Below are positions 23,893 through 32,768 of a stretch of DNA of 40,216 nucleotides, piece by piece. Each line of letters starts with the position of its first letter. The stretch's first letter is position 1. A program made the position numbers and the translations under genes. Source of the stretch: Anaerolineae bacterium (GTDB taxonomy: Bacteria; Chloroflexota; Anaerolineae; JAADDB01). The stretch is taken from the NCBI GenBank assembly GCA_015486845.1, contig WFQU01000182.1:1-40216 (forward strand). Reading direction: 5' to 3'. A model generated the notes under the pieces. That model was not told where the DNA came from. It did not search any database and worked only from the letters and a program-made list of their open reading frames with translations.

Positions 23893-24948
23893 TTAGCGCA
23901 AATAAGTATGGGCGAAACGATCCTTGAAAGGTACCCGATCGCCATTACCTTCTTTATCCAAGTGAACGATACGTTCTTCCCGGCCGGAAAGGAGCAACTT
24001 GCTGGCTAAATAGACCGCCCGGAGTGCTTCCTCGCCGCTAATACGCGGCGGTGCCCCGTCCTGGACGGCACGCACGAAAGCGTTTAGCTCCACTGATAAA
24101 GGTTCTTGCCGGCGAATTTCGTATTTAATCCGCTGCCCTTCGCTCACGCCGATCAGCGCTACCAGCCCTTCCCATTGCCCATTAGTGTAATTATTTTCTA
24201 CAAAATAAAGCTCTTGCGTCAAATAATTAAGCAGAAACATGCCCCGCTCGCCGATGATGCTCAATTCTCTGGTCTTCTTCGGCGTGAGCCAGTTGATATC
24301 CAGCCCGCCGACTGTGCCGTTTTGGAATTTGAGCAGTGCCAAGAGAAGATCTTCGTGATACTCATGGATTTCCTGCTCGGTTTCGGCATACATCGTTTCA
24401 ATGGGGGCACCGATGAGGTGTTCCATGATGTTAAGTTCATGCGTGGCCAAATCGAAAACAACCCCTACATCCTCAATCCGTCCCGGCGAAGGGCCAACAC
24501 GCCGTGCGTAAATCTGGAAAACCCGGCCGATATGTCCCATTTCCAGCCGATGTTTCAGCTCCATCACAGCCGGATTGTAACGCTCGATATGCCCAACACT
24601 AAGTTTCACGCCCTGTTCGTTAGCTGCTTGGACGATCTTGCGTCCCTCTTCCACAGTGAGGGCGATGGGCTTCTCGACAAAACAATTGACTTCGTGGGCA
24701 ATAACATCCAACGCAACCGGCGCATGGGCTCGGGTAGGCACGGCCACGCTGATGACATCCAACTTCTCTCGGCCCAACATCTCTTTATAATCCGTGTACT
24801 GCTGGACGCCATACGTAGACGCCACCCGACTAACCCGTTCTGAATCCTGGTCAGCTACGGCGACCAGCTTTACGCCGGGCATGTTCGCATAAACCCGGGC
24901 GTGATTCTTACCCATGGAACCAACACCAATTACACCAGCTCGCATCAT
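23893..24948 (-). CDS. Gfo/Idh/MocA family NAD(P)-dependent sugar dehydrogenase
   Basis: Oxidoreductase of 351 residues starting at the ATG at 24948; the next codon is also ATG. Read-back to 25059 would overlap the upstream gene. The Rossmann motif GVIGVGSMGKNHA starts at residue 5. The family's EKP motif is in CFVEKPIAL, and the catalytic His lies in GHIERYNPAV or FDLATHELNI. The C-terminal alpha/beta domain follows. The neighbouring acyltransferase resembles the WlbB/WbpD type, so a UDP-acetamido-sugar 3-dehydrogenase (WlbA/WbpB/GnnA-like) feeding amino-sugar synthesis is the best guess. It is the last gene of a four-gene unit. Confidence 0.85.
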   Translation of the reverse strand: MMRAGVIGVGSMGKNHARVYANMPGVKLVAVADQDSERVSRVASTYGVQQYTDYKEMLGREKLDVISVAVPTRAHAPVALDVIAHEVNCFVEKPIALTVEEGRKIVQAANEQGVKLSVGHIERYNPAVMELKHRLEMGHIGRVFQIYARRVGPSPGRIEDVGVVFDLATHELNIMEHLIGAPIETMYAETEQEIHEYHEDLLLALLKFQNGTVGGLDINWLTPKKTRELSIIGERGMFLLNYLTQELYFVENNYTNGQWEGLVALIGVSEGQRIKYEIRRQEPLSVELNAFVRAVQDGAPPRISGEEALRAVYLASKLLLSGREERIVHLDKEGNGDRVPFKDRFAHTYLR

Positions 24949-24953
24949 GAGAA

Positions 24954-26069
24954 TTATTTCGCTCCGTTCATGTTTTTGGGCAACAAATCGATTTCTTTCC
25001 GGCAGCGGGGGCAATAACCGCGACGTCCATCCTCCGTAATCTGCAACCGTGCGCCGCAATCGCAGACATAGCCGATCAGCCGGGCCGGATTGCCGACCAC
25101 TAACCCGTGCGGGGGCACATCTTTTGTAACCACCGCGCCGGCGCCAACCATAGAAAAATCACCGATTGTGACGCCGGCGACTATCGTGCTGTTAGCACCC
25201 AGCGACGCGCCCCGGCGCACCAAGGTTGGCGTGACTACCCAGTCCTGTGCCGACTTCAACGAACCGTCCACATTGATCGCCCGCGGGCGCAAATCGTTAG
25301 TGAAACAGACATGCGGCCCCACAAAAACGCCATCTCCCAGCGTAACGCCGTGGAATACGGAAACATAGTTCTGGATTTTCACCCGGTCGCCGATCTGCAC
25401 GTCGTTATCTACATAAACCCCTTTGCCAAGAACAACCTCCTGGCCCAGGACAGCACCTTCCCGAACCTGGCAATCCTGCCAGATTTTGCTACCGGCGCCA
25501 ACTTTGGCTGCGGGCGAAACGGTGGCCGACGGGTGAATGTAGGGAGCGTTTCCCTCTTGGGGCGGCTCGTGGCCGGGAACATAGCCAGTCACCCGGGCGG
25601 GGACGCCGGTGACAATGGCATGCGGCGGCACATCATGGGTCACCACCGCGCCGGCGCCGACAATGGCACATTCGCCCACCGTGACCCCCGGCAAAATCGT
25701 CACGCCGGCCCCCAGCCAGGCATCCCGGCCGAGGACAATCTTCCCTTCTCGGGGGGGCATCAGGTCCGTCAAGTGGGAAAAATTGGCATCAGATGAAGTA
25801 ACCAGCGTGCAGCGGGGAGCGATAGCCACGCGGTCATTGATGATCACTTTCTGGCTACGATCTTCCAGAATCTCGGCAATGATCAGCCCCTCGCCGATGT
25901 AAACATCATGGCCAATGATAAAACCGCAGGCGCGAAAAAGCGCCCGGCGCATTTTATAGCCGGGAGCCCAAATCGCTATACTTTTCAACAGTCGCTTACG
26001 CCAGACAAACCAACGTTGGCGCCACGAGAGCGGCTCACTGCCCTTAACGTACAACGACTTCCCCCACAA
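24954..26069 (-). CDS. Double hexapeptide-repeat acyltransferase with zinc-ribbon tail
   Basis: A 371-residue protein carrying two left-handed beta-helix acyltransferase domains. Domain 1 (about 45-165) has [21 protein letters not shown] and [22 protein letters not shown], like WbbJ/maltose acetyltransferases. Domain 2 (about 175-340) has [41 protein letters not shown] and [25 protein letters not shown], close to WbpD/WlbB N-acetyltransferases. The C-terminus has CDCG...CPRC (about 342-362), a probable zinc ribbon. It would use acetyl-CoA to acetylate sugar O- or N-positions in the cytosol. The start is a TTG at 26069 without a clear ribosome site, so it is uncertain by some codons. The stop lies five bases before the dehydrogenase ATG. 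Confidence 0.85.
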   Translation of the reverse strand: MWGKSLYVKGSEPLSWRQRWFVWRKRLLKSIAIWAPGYKMRRALFRACGFIIGHDVYIGEGLIIAEILEDRSQKVIINDRVAIAPRCTLVTSSDANFSHLTDLMPPREGKIVLGRDAWLGAGVTILPGVTVGECAIVGAGAVVTHDVPPHAIVTGVPARVTGYVPGHEPPQEGNAPYIHPSATVSPAAKVGAGSKIWQDCQVREGAVLGQEVVLGKGVYVDNDVQIGDRVKIQNYVSVFHGVTLGDGVFVGPHVCFTNDLRPRAINVDGSLKSAQDWVVTPTLVRRGASLGANSTIVAGVTIGDFSMVGAGAVVTKDVPPHGLVVGNPARLIGYVCDCGARLQITEDGRRGYCPRCRKEIDLLPKNMNGAK

Positions 26070-26099
26070 AAGAGAATCGGATCGGAGGATTCCGGCGAC

Positions 26100-27122
26100 T
26101 TACCACTTTGCTTTTTGTTGCTGCCACAAACGATAAGCTGCTTCGCTAATCTTAAGCCATTGTGGATGATGAAGCAAACGGCTACGTCCGTAATTCACCA
26201 GATCTCCCCCAAACTTGGCCTTGAAATTCCGCACACCGTAAGGCCGGTCTGGGTGCCCGGCGCCACCGAAATCGAATAGCGTGTAGCCGTTATCATGCCC
26301 CCAGCGCAACACCTGCCAAACCAGAAAATCGTTGGGGCGGGCATTGCGCGCCGACCGCAGTGCGCCGGCGTACCAGTCCCAAATGCGTCCTTTATAAAGC
26401 AAAACCAGCCTCGCCCCGGCGGGCGTTCCGTCGGCCAAGATCGCCTGCCACCCCCGCAGCATCCCGCTTCCCATCAAATGGCGGAGCGCCGCCTGGAAAA
26501 GGGAAATATCCGCCACCGGCACGTGCGCCTCCCGGTAAACCTGCTCGATCAGCCGGTAAGCGGCCAACAACTCTTCCTGGCGGGATAACGGCTGTAGTTG
26601 CAGCAGCTTTTCGCCCCGCCGGACATTTTTGCGGGCGGTGCGGTTTAGCCGCCGCCAGATCTCCTCCTCCGCCGTGGCTAACGGGATAAGGAAGTTCAAA
26701 TGAGGCTCCCAGTCATAGCCGGCCTGCGTTAGCACATCCTGCCAGGGAGAAACATCGGTTTGGTGGCGCAGTTCGGTGAAAAGCGCCCGGCGGCCCATCC
26801 GGCGCCGGTAAGAGGCAAGCAAAGCAGCCAACGCCGTCTGGCCGCGCTCCCCTTCGTCGGCCAAGAAGCCGCCATAAGCGACTAAGCGGGTAGTCAGCAG
26901 CCGCAGCGGACCGCCGGCCAACGTGATTTCGGTCACTGGCAGCAAGGCGCCGATGGTGCTCTTTTCATCAACGGCGGCGAAAATATGTTGGCGGTAGCCG
27001 CGGGTGGCGGCGTAAACGGCGGCCATGGCCGGCGTGTGATAAACCATCCCGGCCGGGTGCTGATCCACATAAGCCTGCCATGGCTGCCGGGGCAAGTCGG
27101 TCACAATGCGCCATTCAGTCAT
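26100..27122 (-). CDS. FemAB-like / GNAT-fold peptidyl or acyl transferase
   Basis: A 340-residue protein of the FemX-FemAB/BioF2-like GNAT superfamily. Members use aminoacyl-tRNA or acyl-CoA to attach residues to lipid II, peptidoglycan or surface polymers. Marks are WRRLNRTARKNVRRGEKL near the middle, YTLFDFGGAGHPDRPYGVRNFKAKFGG near the C-terminus, and a preceding NDFLVWQVLRWGHDNG segment. The start at the ATG at 27122 overlaps the stop of the upstream gene (ATGACTGA), which indicates translational coupling. An earlier in-frame start at 27227 lies inside that gene and is rejected. The substrate is unknown. Confidence 0.82.
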   Translation of the reverse strand: MTEWRIVTDLPRQPWQAYVDQHPAGMVYHTPAMAAVYAATRGYRQHIFAAVDEKSTIGALLPVTEITLAGGPLRLLTTRLVAYGGFLADEGERGQTALAALLASYRRRMGRRALFTELRHQTDVSPWQDVLTQAGYDWEPHLNFLIPLATAEEEIWRRLNRTARKNVRRGEKLLQLQPLSRQEELLAAYRLIEQVYREAHVPVADISLFQAALRHLMGSGMLRGWQAILADGTPAGARLVLLYKGRIWDWYAGALRSARNARPNDFLVWQVLRWGHDNGYTLFDFGGAGHPDRPYGVRNFKAKFGGDLVNYGRSRLLHHPQWLKISEAAYRLWQQQKAKW

Positions 27123-28428
27123 GGTCGCATCCTGCGCCGATCCGGTCGAAATAATCCCACCAGGTAAAACTGTCCAAATCACCACTAACCGCCAGCGCCG
27201 AATGGAACCGGCGCGGCCATCTGCCAAAACGGAGCAATGATGCGTCGGTCGCCTCGATTTTGCGCAGCAGCGGCAGCCGGTCTAACGCTGCGAAATGCGT
27301 ATCCTCCAGGACAAGCCGATGTGCCGGGGTCGCTGCTTCCAGCCAGTAACCTTGTTCCCGCAGAAAAGCGACCAACTTCGGGGAGACAGATTCGCCCACG
27401 CCGATGGTCGGCCGGGCCGGGCCATCCACCCGGAAGGACCGCGCTTCGACCGTGCGCCAGCCGTCCGCCCATGCTTCTTGCGGCACGTTTGTGGTAACGT
27501 TTCGTCCGAACACGGTCACATCGTCCGCCGCTTGCACCGCAACTTGCCAGCCATCGTTTACCGACTCCAACCGAAATGTCGCTTCGCCGCGGCGTTGCCA
27601 CCAGGCTGTGATTTCTGATAGCGTGGCCAGCCAGATCGCTGGCCGGCGTTCCCGAGCCACAGTTAGCACCGCCCGCAACGCTTTCTCGGCAGCCCGGAAC
27701 CGTTCCGGGTGCAGTTGCAGGACGAAGAGCCCACCCTGTCGCACCGTTCCCTCGAGGATGTGCAGCCATGGCGCGGCCAGACGTTCGCCATCCGGCAAAT
27801 TAGCCCGCTCCAAGAGCATTTCATCATCCGGCAAGCTCACCGGCAAGCGCAGCAGGCCCTCTTCCCAAAAAGGGAGAGCCGGGTAACGGGCAGCATCCAG
27901 CGGGGCGTAAAAATCCAGCAGCAGTTGCCAGCTTTTCTCTTCTTTCGGTGGCAAATCCTGCCCCAGCGCCGCGTCCCAATAAATTGCCAAAGAACTATCG
28001 AAGGCAAGCCGGGCTCGGCGCACTGCCTCCACGGTGGCTTGGTTCCAACGTAAATAGGGCGCCCGAAAGCCGGAAAACAGGATGCCAGCGGCTCGCAGTC
28101 GCTCCGCAGCTTGCCGCAATTGCGCCACCTGCACTTCGAGGGGGCATAAGCTGTAATCGATGTGAACATCCCCATGAATGGCAATATCCACCCCGGCCGC
28201 GGCCAGCTCTTGCATGGCAGACGCATGGCGGGCGGCGATGCGTGCCGGCGTAGGGAAAGTAGGATGCGCCCCGAAAGGGCGCAAAGTGTCGATGTATTCC
28301 GTAAGTACTTGTTCCATTCTGTGGCTGGTTGGCCCCAAACGCCGGGTAATACTTGCCAATCGTCCTAACGCTTGCCCCGGCCCTTTAGACCGCAGCAAAT
28401 GATCTATATATGTAGCCAGATTCGCCAA
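27115..28428 (-). CDS. Polysaccharide deacetylase-like protein (NodB-fold)
   Basis: A 437-residue protein, start TTG at 28428 with AGGAAGG ten bases upstream. The N-terminal part has NodB-type motif 2, IHGDVHIDYS (about 84-93), and motif 3, GFRAPYLRW (about 119-127). LQLHPERF (about 238-245) supplies the late motif. The usual first motif (TFDDG) is not in its normal N-terminal place. A candidate Asp-rich block, SGDLDSFTWWDYF, sits at the very C-terminus (about 418-430). Whether it deacetylates sugars is therefore open. It is the first gene of the minus-strand unit that continues into FemAB-like, acyltransferase and dehydrogenase genes, so it is most likely part of surface polymer formation or modification. 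Confidence 0.7.
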   Translation of the reverse strand: MANLATYIDHLLRSKGPGQALGRLASITRRLGPTSHRMEQVLTEYIDTLRPFGAHPTFPTPARIAARHASAMQELAAAGVDIAIHGDVHIDYSLCPLEVQVAQLRQAAERLRAAGILFSGFRAPYLRWNQATVEAVRRARLAFDSSLAIYWDAALGQDLPPKEEKSWQLLLDFYAPLDAARYPALPFWEEGLLRLPVSLPDDEMLLERANLPDGERLAAPWLHILEGTVRQGGLFVLQLHPERFRAAEKALRAVLTVARERRPAIWLATLSEITAWWQRRGEATFRLESVNDGWQVAVQAADDVTVFGRNVTTNVPQEAWADGWRTVEARSFRVDGPARPTIGVGESVSPKLVAFLREQGYWLEAATPAHRLVLEDTHFAALDRLPLLRKIEATDASLLRFGRWPRRFHSALAVSGDLDSFTWWDYFDRIGAGCDHD

Positions 28429-28662
28429 ATGTCGTGAACCTTCCTAACCCGGATGAGCCAGAATTAATATTCTGACGCGGAATCGCTGAAACGCAGAGAA
28501 ATACATCAATGCAAGGGGTCCCAAAATGGGTCAGCCCAAAAAATCACGAATCATTTTGCATAGCGCTCTGATTCCATCGTGCGACCCAGCGCTAAAATGA
28601 TTTCTCCCTGCGTCTCTTGCGTCTTTGCGTCAAATCTTTGACGGTTACAATGATTCCGTTAC
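28429..28662. other. Intergenic stretch with imperfect inverted repeat
   Basis: Between ftsK and the deacetylase-like gene. It contains inverted arms at 28549-28567 and 28588-28602 (AATCATTTT-GCAT-AGCGCT versus AGCGCTAAAATGATT) and, on the minus strand, GCAAAGACGCAAGAGACGCA. No gene is recognisable. Confidence 0.55.
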
Positions 28663-28663
28663 C

Positions 28664-28682
28664 AAAAGCACCCAGCCGGTGC
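28664..28682 (-). terminator. Weak terminator after ftsK
   Basis: On the minus strand GCACC-GGCTG-GGTGC then TTTT, ten bases after the ftsK stop. The stem is only 5 bp. Confidence 0.35.
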
Positions 28683-28692
28683 GGCAACCGAC

Positions 28693-31215
28693 CTAATACC
28701 AGGGCGCGTCGTCGTCCCTGGCGCCCGCATCGCCCCGGCGTCGCGGCTGTTCCCGCCCCGGCGGATAGACCTCCCGCGCTCTACCGCCTACTTGCACCGG
28801 GCCGACGACACCGGCTTCCTCCATTTGATCCATCAGCCGCCCGGCCCTGGTATAGCCGACGCGCAGACGGCGTTGTAACAGCGATACAGAAGCGCGCCTT
28901 TCAGCCCGCACGACTTCAACCGCTTTGTCGAAAAGCACATCCTGATTTGGTTTGCTGGCTTCTTCTGCTTCAGCGATAAGCTCTTCCAGCAGCGGAGGTT
29001 GGTGCATAGCTGGCAGCGGGTTACCAGCGAGATCCGTTTGCCCCGCTACGGAATCGTTAGTTGGCTGGAGCTGTTGCCGCCAAAAGGTAACTAATTTGTT
29101 AATTTCCACATCAGAAACGAAGGCACCTTGCAGCCGTGCTAATTTGCTGGAAACTGGCGACATGAAGAGCATATCCCCGCGCCCCAACAGTTGTTCGGCA
29201 CCGGGCACGTCTAAGATCACCCGCGAGTCAATTTGGCTGGTCACATTGAAAGCAATGCGGGCCGGGAAATTCGCTTTGATGAGGCCGGTAACCACGTCGA
29301 CGCTGGGCCGCTGGGTGGCCATAACTAAGTGGATGCCGGTGGCGCGGGCCATTTGGGCCAAACGCACCAACAAGATTTCTACATCCGCCCCGGCAGCCAT
29401 CATCAAATCAGCCAATTCGTCGATGAAAATGACGATGTAAGGAATCTTTTCGTGTGGGAAAGCAGACTTTTGTGGGGCAGGTTCCCCTTCAACAGCCGAA
29501 GCACTGCCGCTGAGCACAGCTTGGGCGGCGGCTTTGGTTCGCTCTTCTTCTACCTGCTTGTTATAAGCTTCCAAATTGCGCACTTTGAGTCTATTCATCA
29601 GCCGATAGCGCTCTTCCATCTGCCGAACGGCCCATTTCATAATGCCAACTGCTTTCTCAACATCGGTCACAACGCTGCCGTAAAGGTGCGGAATGCCATT
29701 GTAGTTGACTAATTCTACCATTTTCGGGTCGATCATCACCATACGCAACGATTCTGGCGTGTGGGTGGTCAACAGGCAGGAAATGATGCTATTCACACAG
29801 ACCGATTTACCAGAACCGGTGGATCCGGCAATAAGCAAATGGGGCAGTTTAACCAGATCAGTCACGTAAGCGCTACCGCTCACATCCCGGCCTAATGTAA
29901 TTTTCAGGTTGCCTTTCTTTTGCTGGAATTGCTCCGATTCCAACATGCTGCGCAGGGAAACGGTGGATGTGACCCGATTCGGCACTTCCACGCCGACCAA
30001 CGCCCGGCCGGGAATCGGTGCTTCGATGCGAATCGGGGCGGCGGAGAGCGCCAGCGCCAAGTCTTTGGAAAGAGATTGAATCTTAGCGACTTTGATCTTA
30101 GTTCGCTTGATCTCGCCGGTCTTACGGTCAGTACGCTCGATATAACCCGGCTGGACGCCGTACTGGGTCACGGCCGGCCCGCGATTGGCCTCAACGACTT
30201 TGGCCGGCACGCCAAACGCGCTCAACGTTTCTTCAATGATGCGCGCCCTCTGCAAGATCTCTTCTTCACCAATTTCCGTTTCCGCTGTATCTTCGAATAC
30301 TTGGTCGATAACCGGCAAAGTCCAGGCAATACTGGGCAATTGAGTTGATCGTCGTTGGATAGGCTGATCGGTCGCCGACGTGGCTGGTCGGGCCGGGCGC
30401 TGGGTGGTAGGAGACGTAAGCAGTGCGTTAGGTTGTTCCGCTTCACCTAAAACATGCGCTGCCGATCTGGAAGCAGTCGCCGGCTTGCTATGGCCGGCGC
30501 CGTTGATAACGATATTGGTTGCCGATTCCGGCTCGCGCTGCCTCTTTTCTCGCCACCGCGCTAACAGCGACGGCTTTGACGATGACGTGGTGGTCCGTTG
30601 TGATTCGACCCTTGGCAGGGCCGCTTGGGCCGGTTTATTGGCGCGTGCTTCCTGCCACGCTGCAATCAGATCGCGGACGCCAATGCGGAAGGAAAACGCT
30701 AATAGCAAGAGCAACGCGACGACAACAAGAACCCAAAAGCCGGCTTGACCGATGTTAGCCGAGATGGAAGCGTACAGCCAGTTACCAACATCACCACCTT
30801 GGCCGGCCACGCCAGCGGCTACGGCGAGATAAAGCAACCAACCAGAAACCATGATCCAGAAATAGCGGGTGGGGAACGTATAAGTACGATCGTACGTGGA
30901 GCGCACCAACCAGAAACCCCAGGCGGCCAGCAGAAAAGGTAGCAAATAAGTGCCCATGCCACAGCATGGTAAAAGAATCTGGAGCCACCATTTGGTTATC
31001 TGCCCTTGATTCGGCGCCAACAGACTCAAGAAAGTGTAGGTGGCTATGATCAAGAGGAGCATACCCCAGAAGCGCTCGGAAAAGAGCCAAGCTAAATTAA
31101 TTTCTCGTTGTTTATTGGCCGTTTTGCGGCGGGTGGAACTGCTACGCGTGGTCCGCCTGGACGTAGTGGAGCGTTTTGCTCGAGAAGTTGTTTTCGTGTT
31201 TTTCCGTGTTGCCAT
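28693..31215 (-). CDS. ftsK: DNA translocase FtsK/SpoIIIE
   Basis: Septum-associated dsDNA pump that clears and resolves chromosomes at division. An 840-residue protein from the ATG at 31215 (ATAGGA eight bases upstream; read-back to 31437 gives non-homologous residues). Order: basic Ser/Thr/Arg-rich N-terminus (1-35), four hydrophobic segments (about 40-190), a Pro/Thr/Ser linker (about 200-310), and the RecA-like motor. The motor has the Walker A loop AGSTGSGKSVCVN, Walker B VIFIDELADLMM, and MATQRPSVDVVTG. The gamma winged helix follows at about 740-815 (KAVEVVRAERRASVSLLQRRLRVGYTRAGRLMDQME), which reads the orienting DNA motif. The tail is Arg/Asp-rich. The linker is short compared with E. 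coli FtsK. Confidence 0.97.
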   Translation of the reverse strand: MATRKNTKTTSRAKRSTTSRRTTRSSSTRRKTANKQREINLAWLFSERFWGMLLLIIATYTFLSLLAPNQGQITKWWLQILLPCCGMGTYLLPFLLAAWGFWLVRSTYDRTYTFPTRYFWIMVSGWLLYLAVAAGVAGQGGDVGNWLYASISANIGQAGFWVLVVVALLLLLAFSFRIGVRDLIAAWQEARANKPAQAALPRVESQRTTTSSSKPSLLARWREKRQREPESATNIVINGAGHSKPATASRSAAHVLGEAEQPNALLTSPTTQRPARPATSATDQPIQRRSTQLPSIAWTLPVIDQVFEDTAETEIGEEEILQRARIIEETLSAFGVPAKVVEANRGPAVTQYGVQPGYIERTDRKTGEIKRTKIKVAKIQSLSKDLALALSAAPIRIEAPIPGRALVGVEVPNRVTSTVSLRSMLESEQFQQKKGNLKITLGRDVSGSAYVTDLVKLPHLLIAGSTGSGKSVCVNSIISCLLTTHTPESLRMVMIDPKMVELVNYNGIPHLYGSVVTDVEKAVGIMKWAVRQMEERYRLMNRLKVRNLEAYNKQVEEERTKAAAQAVLSGSASAVEGEPAPQKSAFPHEKIPYIVIFIDELADLMMAAGADVEILLVRLAQMARATGIHLVMATQRPSVDVVTGLIKANFPARIAFNVTSQIDSRVILDVPGAEQLLGRGDMLFMSPVSSKLARLQGAFVSDVEINKLVTFWRQQLQPTNDSVAGQTDLAGNPLPAMHQPPLLEELIAEAEEASKPNQDVLFDKAVEVVRAERRASVSLLQRRLRVGYTRAGRLMDQMEEAGVVGPVQVGGRAREVYPPGREQPRRRGDAGARDDDAPWY

Positions 31216-31308
31216 AGCAATCCTATCGTCTTCATCCTGAATAAAAAGTCGGCATCGTTCACATAACCACAGGCATGGTAAATTGCTTCGAAGTCGTAGC
31301 CTAACCAC

Positions 31309-31337
31309 ATTATAGCATAGCCGATGGAGGAAAACAA
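31309..31337 (-). promoter_or_regulatory. Promoter of ftsK with extended -10
   Basis: Minus strand: TTGTTT (31337-31332), 17 bases, then TATAAT (31314-31309) preceded by TGC, giving an extended -10. The leader to the ATG at 31215 would be about 87 nt. Confidence 0.75.
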
Positions 31338-31593
31338 AGTGTGAACCAGGCCCAAGAACATCGATCTTTCGTATTGCCGGCGAAGTATATTTGAGATCAG
31401 CGTGTATCAGCGTTCTATTTTCTTTCTTGGGGACCAATCGGGCTACGTCGGGCAGAAGCCCGCTAAAGCGGGCCGTACAACACTATCCTCATTTACGGCT
31501 CGGCGCACTGCGCCGCAGTGCCAGAATTGACCCGGTTCAGTCACGATCGGCGCAAAATTGGCACAAATTTTCACCGAAAATGCAGTTTACCCC
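31338..31593. other. Divergent spacer between ftsK and the LacI-family gene
   Basis: Contains a short fragment of the GATCAGCGTGTATCAGCGTTC repeat (31390-31410) and a hairpin AGCCCGCTAAAGCGGGC (31456-31472), related to AGCCCGCTTCAGCGGGCT at 34770-34787. No gene is seen. Confidence 0.55.
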
Positions 31594-31622
31594 TTGACAT
31601 CCGAAACGTTTTGGATTATAAT
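31594..31622 (+). promoter_or_regulatory. Consensus promoter of the LacI-family gene
   Basis: A perfect TTGACA (31594-31599), 17-base spacer and a perfect TATAAT (31617-31622). The spacer contains operator O1 and the expected start site lies just before operator O2. Confidence 0.92.
31599..31614. promoter_or_regulatory. LacI-type operator O1
   Basis: ATCCGAAACGTTTTGG, with the AAACGTTT core typical of LacI/GalR-family sites (central CG). It occupies the promoter spacer between the -35 and -10 boxes, where bound repressor would exclude RNA polymerase. Confidence 0.85.
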
Positions 31623-31631
31623 AGAGCTGTT

Positions 31632-31647
31632 CCAAAACGTTTCGGAT
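31632..31647. promoter_or_regulatory. LacI-type operator O2
   Basis: CCAAAACGTTTCGGAT, the exact reverse complement of O1. Centre-to-centre spacing is 31 bp, about three helical turns, so two dimers would sit on the same DNA face. Confidence 0.85.
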
Positions 31648-31719
31648 AACACATTGAGTCGTCTTTTACATGACTCGCCATGTGTTCACAAGCATTACCT
31701 GATGAATCAGGAGTTCGTG

Positions 31720-32742
31720 ATGCCACCGCGATTGAAAGAGATTGCAGCACGCTTAGACCTATCGGTTACCACCGTTTCGCGCGCCCTGGCCGGCTATCCC
31801 GATGTCGCGGAGAAAACCAGGCAACGGGTGGTGCAAGCGGCGCAGGAAATGGGTTACGTGCCTAACGTGGCGGCTCAACGTTTGCAGCAGAAGCGGGCTA
31901 ATGCCATTGGCTTCATCATTCCTACTTTCGGTCCCCGGTTCTCCGATCCTTTTTTCAGCGAGCTCATCGCCGGCATTGGCAACGAAGCGGGTCGTCAAGG
32001 TTATGATCTTCTTATCTCCACCGTGCCGCCGGGAGAACGCGAAATCGAAATGTATCGCCAACAAACATTTAGCCATCGTGTGGACGGCATGATCTTGGTC
32101 CGAACCCGCCACCAAGACCCGCGTATCGCCTTCTTGGTCGAAAATAATTTCCCTTTTGTCGCTTTTGGCGGCAGCGACCAGAATTTAGATTTCCCTTTTG
32201 TGGACGTAGACGGCGTTTACGGTACCAGGTTAGCCGTGGAACACTTAGCGCATTTGGGGCATCGCCATATTGCTTATCTAAGTGGGCCGGATAATTTGCT
32301 ATTCAGCACGTTGCGGCGGCAAGGTTTTGCGGAGGCTATGGCTGACCAGGACCTCATCGTAGAGAAACAGTGGATTTTAGAGGGCGATTTGACCGAAAGC
32401 AGCGGCCACGCGTTGACAAAACAATTGTTAAACGGAACAGACCATCCCACAGCCGTTATCGCCGCCAATGATCTCATGGCGATGGGCGTTATGGCGGCTG
32501 CGCAGGCCCTTGGCATACAAATTGGGCAGGAACTATCCGTAGTAGGGTTCGACGACATTCCGTTAGCGGCTTATGCTAATCCGCCGCTCACAACCGTTCA
32601 CCAACCCATTTATCGCATTGCAACCATGGTAACGAGCATGCTAATTCAAGTTCTCAACGGTCACACTTTGGCGGAACGTAAAAAGTGGCTGCAACCTAAT
32701 TTAGTTGTGCGCCAGTCCACCGGCCCAGCGCCCGCGTTTTGA
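31720..32742 (+). CDS. LacI/GalR-family transcriptional regulator
   Basis: DNA-binding repressor, 340 residues from the ATG at 31720, with AGGAG seven bases upstream. In-frame codons back to 31558 lie over the promoter and operators and are rejected. The N-terminal helix-turn-helix is RLKEIAARLDLSVTTVSRALAGYPDVAEKTRQRV with the hinge helix at NVAAQRLQQKRA (about 47-58). The periplasmic-binding-like effector domain follows (about 60-335), with GFIIPTFGPRFSDPFF, YLSGPDNLLFSTLRRQGF, TAVIAANDLMAMGVM and the C-terminal GFDDIPLAAYANPPLTTV. The operators over its promoter point to autorepression. The adjacent ABC transporter, glycosyltransferase and phosphorylase are the likely regulon. The inducer is presumably the imported sugar. 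Confidence 0.93.
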   Translation: MPPRLKEIAARLDLSVTTVSRALAGYPDVAEKTRQRVVQAAQEMGYVPNVAAQRLQQKRANAIGFIIPTFGPRFSDPFFSELIAGIGNEAGRQGYDLLISTVPPGEREIEMYRQQTFSHRVDGMILVRTRHQDPRIAFLVENNFPFVAFGGSDQNLDFPFVDVDGVYGTRLAVEHLAHLGHRHIAYLSGPDNLLFSTLRRQGFAEAMADQDLIVEKQWILEGDLTESSGHALTKQLLNGTDHPTAVIAANDLMAMGVMAAAQALGIQIGQELSVVGFDDIPLAAYANPPLTTVHQPIYRIATMVTSMLIQVLNGHTLAERKKWLQPNLVVRQSTGPAPAF

Positions 32743-32768
32743 GGTCTTATCAAGCTTGTTGCGCCGAT

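Noticed and set aside
25107-25796. Long antisense frame opposite the acyltransferase gene
   Set aside because: Shadow of a GC-rich gene with hexapeptide repeats; no ribosome site and no recognisable domain.
31216-31437. 74 extra N-terminal residues for FtsK
   Set aside because: This stretch contains the extended -10 promoter and repeat sequence, and FtsK proteins start with the basic tail seen from 31215.
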